Source of the DNA: Lagopus muta
Lineage: Eukaryota; Chordata; Aves; Galliformes; Phasianidae
Length of the DNA stretch: 64,000 nucleotides
Assembly: GCF_023343835.1 (NCBI RefSeq)
Contig: NC_064447.1
Location: 14,261,501 to 14,325,500 of the forward strand
Direction of reading: 5' to 3'
Below, one piece after another: positions 58,001 through 64,000 of this stretch. Made by a program: the position numbers and the translations under genes. Numbering within the stretch: position 1 is the stretch's first letter; each line of letters begins with the position of its first letter. The notes under the pieces were generated by a model. The model did no database searches and was not told where the DNA came from. It saw only the letters and a program-made list of their open reading frames with translations.

Positions 58001-61000
58001 CAGTACATCTGAGGGACCACAACTGCCATCTAAATGTGGCCTATCCCACTTGGGGAACCTGCACTTGGCCGTGCACTGCAAGTGTTCAGCAGTGTTCGAC
58101 ATCGGATGGCCAGTTTGTGTTCCAACTGAAGTTGCCTTCTTTTCAAGCAACAACTGGAACGTCGGTGTGCGCAGACTAAGCAGAAAATGTAAACTTCAAA
58201 GAAAAACTAGCTATAAACCGTTAAGCTATAAATGAAAAGAATACCTTGTATACTTGGCCATATCCTCCTTTTCCCAATCTTGCAATCTCATCAAATTCAT
58301 TCAAGTATCGTGAAGTCTGTGCTTCCAAGAGAACTTCTTTTTCCCTATTCAAAAATTAGGCTGCATTAAACTAAGTTACAACTTTCAATGAAGTTATTAT
58401 ATATGCCACAGGCAATCCAGAAATACTGTTTATATTATGAAAAGAAGAAAAAAACCCAATACCTTGGCATTGCCATACTGAATACTGAAACGCAACAGTA
58501 TAGCACAGGCAGTTAGGGTGAGAGCACACTATGTGCCTCAAATCCACATCCCAAACTAATGTGAGTATTCAAATGATTTCTTTAAATGTATGCCTGGTAA
58601 CTCTTGTTTTCCTTACGACCACATTAATGAGAGCTGTTGTACTGAAGGAGATTTCATCAGACCATTCTGAGAGACTATCGAGAAATTTCCACTTTTTTCT
58701 GTGTTTCAGAAATTAAATACAAGGTGTGGCACATGAATTAAATTCACACAGAACTCTAGGGAGGAAGTTGTTTAGTATCTTTTCAATGCTTTGAATACAT
58801 ACCCAATTGCACGAGAATCTCCATTATCAAGTTCCTATGAAACAATAAAATCCAACATAAAAACATGCCACACAGAGCAATAGGTCTACCATGCCATTAC
58901 CACAAACAGCTTAATCAAAACAGAAACTAGAACTGCATTCCTAGAAGAAAACGAGTTCACAGATACAGACAGCCATTCATTCTCGAGAGCGAACTGAAGT
59001 ACTGCCCTACCGGTGAGCAGCTGAGGTCACTGCTGGAGAGAATGCTGCCCTTCAGAGCAACCCCTGCTGGCAAACAGGATAACTCGAGGGCTCCAAAACA
59101 TGCTCAAGACAGCATTAACTGGCATAGTTCAAGCAGACAGATGAATAAACTGCTCTGACTCGGCCTGAAGCCCAACACAAGGGTACAGTTAACCAGAGCA
59201 GTTAAAAGTCAGAATGCATGCCTGCCTGCTGACAAAAAAAGCAGTAGCAATGTTTAGAACACTTTGCCTATGTTTAAAAAGAAAAAAACATTTTTTTAAC
59301 ACTACTATTTAATACAGAATGAAATATTTCTGGTTTCAAAAACATCGATTTGCACCTACAGGTCCAGAACACACCATCTCAAATAGACAAGACAGAACTG
59401 GAATTCTATTTGTAGTTACTGAAAACAACCAATCCAGTATTAAAAGAACCCCAAAACAAAATATTCTTTAGATGCAATGTGTTAATCCCTAAACGCAGAT
59501 GCTGCCAAACAAAATTAACAAAGCTTACCCCATTAAGTACTTGTCGGTTAGCTGCTTTCATTAGCTCAGTAATGGCTCTATTATGCTGCAGTCTTACAGT
59601 ACTAAACTCATCACAGAAGGCAAAAGGGGAGAGCAAACCTGTTCTCGTGAAAGCCTGTCGAAGTACTGCACAAAGGAACAGAAAAAGGTCACATTAAATA
59701 AAGCTTGCCAATAAGACCATGTAAGCAGTTGTTTTCTGAAATGAGCAAACTTTATTTGAAAGAGAGTGCATCTGAAAACCTGAATGTTCAGCCACTTCTA
59801 TCACAATGGCCTTTCCCATAGGGATAGAAGCTAATTAAACCCAAACTAGAGTTGCTCTGGGGGAATCCCTTTGCATAATGCAGCTAATTGCCATGCATTT
59901 CGTCGCATTTCCTGCTCTCTCTTATCTCAGCGGGTGAATCATTCAAACATTCACCTGTTCACTCCTTACCTTTGTACCACATTCTCTCAGAGAAAAGAGC
60001 AACTCAAAGCATGAGGACACCCATACAGTAAAGAGGCACTACAGTGTTATTCTAATTCCCATATTAGCTCACATTTGTTTAAGTACTGTAGTAAAGAAAT
60101 CACCCACACCAAAATGCTGCATACTGCACAGCCAGGTTAAGCAGTGCTGTGACAGGAAAGAACTGATACTGGAGATGGGTGCAACCGTAAAGACAGTACA
60201 GGAAATGTACTGCAAACACTTAGGAGTTGCAAGATCTTCAACTTGCTCGCAAGATTTTCTTTGGTAGTGAAACTTCAAAATCAGCCTGTTATCCCTCAGT
60301 GGACATAAAGCACGCTGAAGTGAACCTATAAGGAACTGGGAATTTTGCAGTAAGAGCGTTATGAACACTTACATGCAACAGAAAAGTGGGGGGAAAAATC
60401 CACCCAGGCCAACATGACCTTAGTAGCCACAATCACAAAACAGATACGATTACTGCAGTACCACTTGGATACCAGCTTCAACTCTACCAATGCAGCACTA
60501 TCATCTGCCACAGAAGCACACTGGGAATGGAACAGCTGCACCATCAGCAAGGGGCACAGGCTGCATCAAACCCAGGCCCCTGAGTAACCACACCTTAACC
60601 AAGACCCTCAGGTCATAAGGGGGGACCATAAGGGCTCAACTACTATTGGCTTAAATAAAACCCTAATAATTCCAGGATACTTCGAGTCTTCTTACTGTCA
60701 GAGCTGGCAGTTATCAGATCACAGACAGACCTCAGTCTGTCCAGGACAGCAGTGTCTCTCTAATGGTGCTTGTGCCTCTTAAGTTCAGCCTAGACAGCTT
60801 AGGGATGATTCAGTTCTTCTCTTTTCCTCACGTTCCTGTGCCTCTCAACTCCCCCCTACACTTTATTTATAAATTTTGCATAACTGCTATTTTACTGACT
60901 GTACACATAATGGATGTATACCAGTATAAGTTGATCTCTACCTTTAAAATGTTGGAAAAAAACAACCAGGTATTTTTAATTACTTACTATTAAGTAGGTA

Positions 61001-63101
61001 AGCATATGGCTAATGGTGAAATACTTCTGTAAGTTGGTGTCCCTACAGTTTTTCCTCTTCCTTCCCAATTCCAGAAATGTTTTATAAATTATTTCAATTA
61101 CTGACATGATAGATAGATCTATCACATAGGGCAGCCTATACTTCAATAGGAAAGCCAACTTAGCCCTCTATAGAACGGAGAGATAAAGGATTGCAGAATA
61201 GGTTTACCTGTATCTTTGTAGAGATGTGACTTTTTTCCCCCATATAATATTTAACATACAATGAAATAGACAAGTATAATGTTCCTACTGGATAAAAATC
61301 CAGTGTTCCTTTCTCCTGTCCAATCACTTCTAAAAATAGTTTGTCTTTATAATTAAGTGTGTGTACACATCACAGTACAGAGCAGTCTTACCTTTCCAAG
61401 GTAAATTCTGCTTTTATATAGTAAAGATCCAACCCCTCTGTCCAGCATCTAAGTCTCAGCCAGCACAACCTTTGCAGATTACTTCATTTTAACCTATATA
61501 GGTTTAACAGGTTAAAAAATCCAGTGCCTTAATATTTTACTCAAATGATCTTAAATCATGAATTAGGCCTATCAGCATAGGCTGACCTTACCCACACAGG
61601 GTGACCTCCACTTCTTACAGAAAGTTTCTTTTTCATCAGTCCTAAGAGCTATTTGTGGTTGGTTTTTTTTTTGGCAAGTTCTTTTTTTTAATATAAAGAT
61701 ATAGCAAAACCTGGTGACAAACGCCTACACCAGATTTAAAGAACGAAAAAGTGAGTTGCCTGTTACTATAGGATGCTTCAAACAGAAGCAACATAACATG
61801 GCTATTTTTATTTTCTACAATGTATAGCATGTATATATACATGTATAGCAAGGAAAAAAAAATGAAAGATGGTTTCTGAGATCATTATATACATGCTTAA
61901 ATAAACAAAATTCCTAAGATAAGCCACACACCAAAATGAACAGATTTCAGGAGAAACACCTCACGTCTAAGAACGCAAGCTCTAGAATTATGTCAAAGGA
62001 CTCTGTTGAAAAACATGGGACTTCCAAAATCGCTTACTTTGACTTCAGAAAACATAATTTCGGCAGACATGGAGAAGACAATGCCACAGCTACTTCTTGG
62101 TAAATATTTCTAACAAGCCCCTCTAACAACCCTAATCTGTGTTTTCAGATCCGATTTAATATCACCACAAAGCACAACCTCCCTCAAGCAAATTACCTTG
62201 CTTTCGCTTCCCTTCCTGTGACACAACTCTCGTGACTTAACTGAAAGAGAACTGCCTGTTCTTTGTACTGACAACTGCAGTGGTATTCATTTATTTATTT
62301 TTTCAGAAAACAGAGGCCCTCGGTACCAATTAAGCTGACTTGGAGTCTTCATCCTCTCCTGAGAACTACTCCTGTCACCCTACAGGATGAGGCCCGGAGC
62401 CTCTCACTGACAGAGCTCCACAATGCCGAACACGCAGGCACGTAATGCCGTAAGGAAGAACTGCTCTTACTAACTTCGGAACAAGCACCTCGAGTGCACA
62501 GGGTTGTGCGTGTACATGTGGCACAGGTGTTCCAGCAGCGACACCAAGAGCAGCTGGTTCTGGATGGTCGAAGTGAAATTCACAAACTTCTGCGACCCAT
62601 TGGCCACTCGCAGTTCTGCCGGCACATCCGACTCTGATGAAGAGAAGTCACAGACCGAGTTAGCTCGCCTTACGTTGCCGTCCGCACACTGAATCGAAGC
62701 CCGCAGCGCTCCCACAGCTCAGCGCGGCGCGGCCTCGCAGAAAGGCACCGGCTGCTGCTAAGCGAGAAGTTCGAGGCGCTCACCGGAGACCGAAACACGA
62801 CTAATGCTTTGAAATACCTCCAGGCGAACCGAACCGCCGAGGCTCCCGCGGCCGCCTCAGGCCTCCATCAGCCCCGGGGCCGCCACTCCCGCTCCGCCTC
62901 TCCACCGGCGGCACCGCGGTGCTCCGACCTTCCCCACGCAGAAGGAGCCCCCCCCACTCCCACCCCTTCCTCCCCGCGGCGCCTCCCGAGGACGCCCCGC
63001 GTACCGTCGAAGCGTGGCTCCGGGCTCTCCTCAGGGAATTGAATGGCGGGCTGCCGGCGGCGGGTCGCGGCCTTCGGGGCGACCTCCCGGCCCCGCCACA
63101 T
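46025..63101 (-). CDS. EIF2AK1: EIF2AK1 / HRI, heme-regulated eIF2-alpha kinase
   Basis: HRI phosphorylates eIF2-alpha under heme shortage and mitochondrial stress. Fifteen exons: 63005-63101, 62475-62633, 59529-59665, 58803-58834, 58245-58344, 57616-57696, 56673-56772, 55182-55233, 54182-54554, 53082-53193, 52249-52355, 47520-47640, 47354-47433, 46547-46780 and 46025-46147. They give 635 residues (human 630). Kinase motifs: glycine loop [11 protein letters not shown] (165-175), AIKKI (186-190), HRDIKPRN (446-453), DFGLA (467-471), SPEQL. A divergent Ser-rich insert fills exon 9, and the C-terminus is a coiled coil ([16 protein letters not shown]). Both Cys-Pro heme motifs are replaced: AAGPY at Gly415 and KKWPV at Trp560. 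The human-type HH pair reads QH (112-113). Exon 7 ends at a GA donor. Exon 2 has a GTTAGT donor. The first ATG, at 63101, is used; its context is weak. Intron 11 carries ANKRD61 and intron 6 a CR1. Intron 2 (59666-62474) appears empty. Confidence 0.94.
48820..48838. repeat. poly(A) tract in EIF2AK1 intron 11
   Basis: An uninterrupted A run on the plus strand. It is not preceded by a recognisable retrogene or SINE. Confidence 0.8.
49190..49660 (+). mobile_element. ancient decayed CR1 LINE relic in EIF2AK1 intron 11
   Basis: The stretch starting tattcataaatgatgtagaa reads FINDVEKG in one frame, recalling the FINDLEKG block of the CR1 reverse transcriptase. Further on, ggaattcagtgcaaataaac resembles the FN-V-NK block that follows it in CR1. 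Between them the frame is broken repeatedly. Order and spacing fit an old CR1 copy much more diverged than the others in this window. Boundaries are approximate and the 3' tail is not seen. Confidence 0.5.
50434..51420 (+). CDS. ANKRD61: ANKRD61-like ankyrin-repeat gene nested in EIF2AK1 intron 11 (3' exon, possibly decaying)
   Basis: A plus-strand frame is open up to the stop at 51420 and has clear ankyrin repeats from about 50719: [32 protein letters not shown]. Its C-terminus ([18 protein letters not shown]) resembles human ANKRD61, which is also nested in EIF2AK1. The first in-frame ATG is at 50602, giving a 272-codon frame. A good splice acceptor (ttttatgttacag) ends at 50433. The following bases read [15 protein letters not shown], another ankyrin piece, but in a different frame that stops at about 50505. 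Between 50505 and 50700 the main frame keeps roughly the expected length but lacks ankyrin consensus. Upstream exons were not found with confidence; [14 protein letters not shown] near 48650 is a weak, interrupted match. ATTAAA at 51435-51440 is a possible poly(A) signal. Either the gene is shortened and still read, or it is on the way to a pseudogene. Function is unknown. Confidence 0.65.
51731..51749. repeat. poly(A) tract downstream of the ANKRD61-like exon
   Basis: About 19 A residues follow ATTAAA (51721-51726) by a few bases, 310 bp after the ANKRD61 stop. The arrangement looks like a genomically encoded tail. However, the gene lies at its ancestral position and keeps an intron acceptor, so a retrocopy is unlikely. 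Confidence 0.7.
52003..52118 (-). mobile_element. short CR1 LINE fragment in EIF2AK1 intron 11
   Basis: Reverse-complement CR1 3' end: atcacagaatggccagggtt, then ggaagggacctcaagaatca, ending near caggctgcccagag. It is a 5'-truncated copy of about 115 bp located 131 bp downstream (in gene direction) of EIF2AK1 exon 11. Confidence 0.85.
56671..56672 (-). other. EIF2AK1: putative GA splice donor, EIF2AK1 intron 7
   Basis: At the position homologous to the human exon end, the minus strand reads cccgaaag|gaaagtac, so the intron would start with GA. Exon 7 is then 100 nt, ends in phase 1 and joins exon 8 (AT AAG ACA) to read [12 protein letters not shown], in line with human QPRADRAAIELPSL. With this junction the whole CDS is 1908 nt, divisible by three. 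Apart from the T-to-A change the site fits the donor consensus (AAG|GNAAGT). The one canonical in-frame alternative is exon end 56695 (CAG|GTTCAA) with acceptor after 55229, which deletes nine codons. Confidence 0.55.
56877..56912. repeat. AAT/poly(A) microsatellite next to a CR1 copy
   Basis: Five or so AAT units run into about 22 A residues immediately 5' of the CR1 element that begins near 56935. Confidence 0.85.
56933..57327 (+). mobile_element. CR1 LINE copy with intact 3' tail, EIF2AK1 intron 6
   Basis: About 395 bp of the CR1 3' end is present: cagcctggagaagaggaggc, ggcaggggagattcaggctg, ttggactgggtgatctttta, and the terminal tandem ATTCTATG repeated three times (57304-57327). It is the best preserved CR1 here and lies opposite to EIF2AK1. 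Low divergence of the conserved blocks suggests it is younger than the other copies. Confidence 0.95.
61828..61843. repeat. 16-bp AT-rich palindrome in EIF2AK1 intron 2
   Basis: catgtatatatacatg is a perfect palindrome, flanked on each side by the direct repeat tgtatagca. No function is implied. Confidence 0.7.
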
Positions 63102-63484
63102 GCCCGGCACTGCGCCCGCGGCCTGCCCCGCCGCCGGTACCTGCCCGCCTCTGCGCAGGGCGAGCCCAGGGCCTGGGCGGGCGCTTTACTGCCGCTCCTG
63201 GAGCAAAGGGCGGAAAAACGTTAATCGGGGGGGGGGAGTAACGGGGCCGGAGACAAACAGAGCCGGCAAAGGGCCCGGCTCCGCGCGGGCCGCCGCCTCC
63301 TCGACCCGGGGGCCGCTAAGCGCCCTGAGAACCGGCCTGCGGCCGCCCCGCCTCAACCTTACGGAGGTGGCAGCCCTCGGGCCCGGCTCTGAGCGGGGGT
63401 CGCCGTGCCCCCCCTAGCGGCTCCCGGCGGCGGCACAGGGGCGGTGCCGGTCCCCGAGTGACCCGGAGGAGCTCGCTTCTCCCC

Positions 63485-63543
63485 CCGCCGCCGCGGCCGC
63501 CGCGGCCGCCGCCGCCGCCACCGCCGCCACCGCCGCCGCCTTC
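63485..63543. repeat. CCG trinucleotide repeat in the EIF2AK1/USP42 CpG island
   Basis: Imperfect (CCG)n with a few CGG and CCA interruptions, about 59 bp. On the USP42 side it would be promoter or 5' untranslated DNA. Such tracts are prone to length variation. Confidence 0.9.
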
Positions 63544-63589
63544 CCTCCCCCCGCCCGCTCGGCCGGCCGGCGCCGGGCCCCGGATGCAA

Positions 63590-63713
63590 GAGGCCAGCGG
63601 AGGGACGTCATTGTTCCCCGACGGGCTGAAAGCGGAGGCGGAGCGGGCCGGGCTGAGGCGGGGGCTGCGGCGAGGGGGACCCGGCAGCGCCGAGTCGAGC
63701 GGGGCCGAGCCAG
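63590..63713 (+). other. USP42: candidate first non-coding exon of USP42
   Basis: The plus strand has a purine/GC-rich segment ending gagccag|gtaatgg, a near-consensus splice donor at 63714. No ATG-initiated frame of family type is present, which fits a 5' untranslated exon. The name rests only on conserved gene order (USP42 follows EIF2AK1 on the opposite strand in mammals); the start is a guess. Confidence 0.35.
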
Positions 63714-63720
63714 GTAATGG

Positions 63721-63785
63721 GACCGGGGAAAGCGGCGGGCCCGGCCCGGCCCGGCCCGGCACAACACGGCACGGCACGGCACAGC
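63721..63785. repeat. GC-rich pentanucleotide repeats (CGGCC / ACGGC)
   Basis: Runs of ggccc and then cggca pentamers with small changes follow the putative USP42 donor. They look like slippage products in promoter DNA. Confidence 0.75.
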
Positions 63786-64000
63786 AGCACCGCGTGCGCC
63801 TCCCGCCTGGAAATCAATGGGCCGGGGGGAGGGGCCGGCCCGGGAAGGGGAAGCGCCCGGCGGCAGCCGCCGGCTCGGCTCGGCCCGGCCCACCCCGCAC
63901 TTTCCCGCTGCCCGGCGGGAGGCCGGAGGGGGTGGGACCACCGGGCGGGGCGGGGCGGGGCGCCGCTCCCAGCACAGCGACGCAGCGGCGCAGTAATCGT

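Larger units (their letters stand above)
62800..64000. promoter_or_regulatory. CpG island, probable EIF2AK1/USP42 bidirectional promoter
   Basis: Very GC- and CpG-rich DNA runs from EIF2AK1 intron 1 to the window end. It contains EIF2AK1 exon 1 (minus) and, downstream on the plus strand, a likely non-coding exon ending in a good donor. GC boxes (ggggcgggg) occur near 63945-63961 and no TATA box is seen. Mammals have EIF2AK1 and USP42 head to head here. Confidence 0.65.

Noticed and set aside
57964-58235. Plus-strand ORFs near EIF2AK1 exon 5
   Set aside because: They are short, antisense to an intron, and match no family I know.
63316-63941. Gly/Ala/Arg-rich minus-strand ORFs at the right end
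   Set aside because: They read through CCG and pentanucleotide repeats in a promoter island, with low complexity and no known protein.

Overview
The window is nuclear DNA of a bird, most likely a galliform such as chicken. CR1 LINE fragments are frequent, one of them ends in tandem ATTCTATG repeats typical of avian CR1, introns are short, and five vertebrate genes fit in about 60 kb. Gene order matches the conserved vertebrate block CCZ1 - RSPH10B - PMS2 - AIMP2 - EIF2AK1 (with ANKRD61 nested) - USP42, known from human 7p22. Each gene is single copy here, without the human-type duplications of PMS2, CCZ1 and RSPH10B. I traced exons by joining splice sites in phase and comparing the product with my memory of the human protein; no alignment was run.

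Layout. 1-2850: probably the 3' tail of an upstream plus-strand gene (poly(A) signal at 134), then non-coding DNA. 2860-4060: CpG island and CCZ1 promoter. 3710-16841: CCZ1 (+, 15 exons, 475 aa). 17725-30854: RSPH10B (-, 18 coding exons, 825 aa), tail to tail with CCZ1. 30940-31720: RSPH10B CpG island with a 15-bp minisatellite. 32315-43154: PMS2 (-, 15 exons, 870 aa). 43155-43427: bidirectional promoter with four CCAAT boxes. 43428-45644: AIMP2 (+, 4 exons, 312 aa). 46025-63101: EIF2AK1/HRI (-, 15 exons, 635 aa), tail to tail with AIMP2. Its intron 11 holds an ANKRD61-like ankyrin exon on the opposite strand. 62800-64000: CpG island shared by EIF2AK1 and, by synteny, the first non-coding exon of USP42.

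The genes do not form one pathway: endolysosomal Rab7 exchange (CCZ1), motile cilia (RSPH10B), DNA mismatch repair (PMS2), the tRNA-synthetase scaffold (AIMP2) and translational stress control (EIF2AK1). The layout is alternating strands with shared CpG promoters and converging 3' ends.

The points most worth a second look are these. The heme-regulated kinase lacks both classical Cys-Pro heme motifs (Gly-Pro and Trp-Pro instead). EIF2AK1 intron 7 appears to begin with GA rather than GT. PMS2 intron 8 has a GC donor. The nested ANKRD61 copy loses ankyrin signatures and changes frame at its 5' side. I found no novel multi-gene system; this is an ordinary conserved vertebrate locus.
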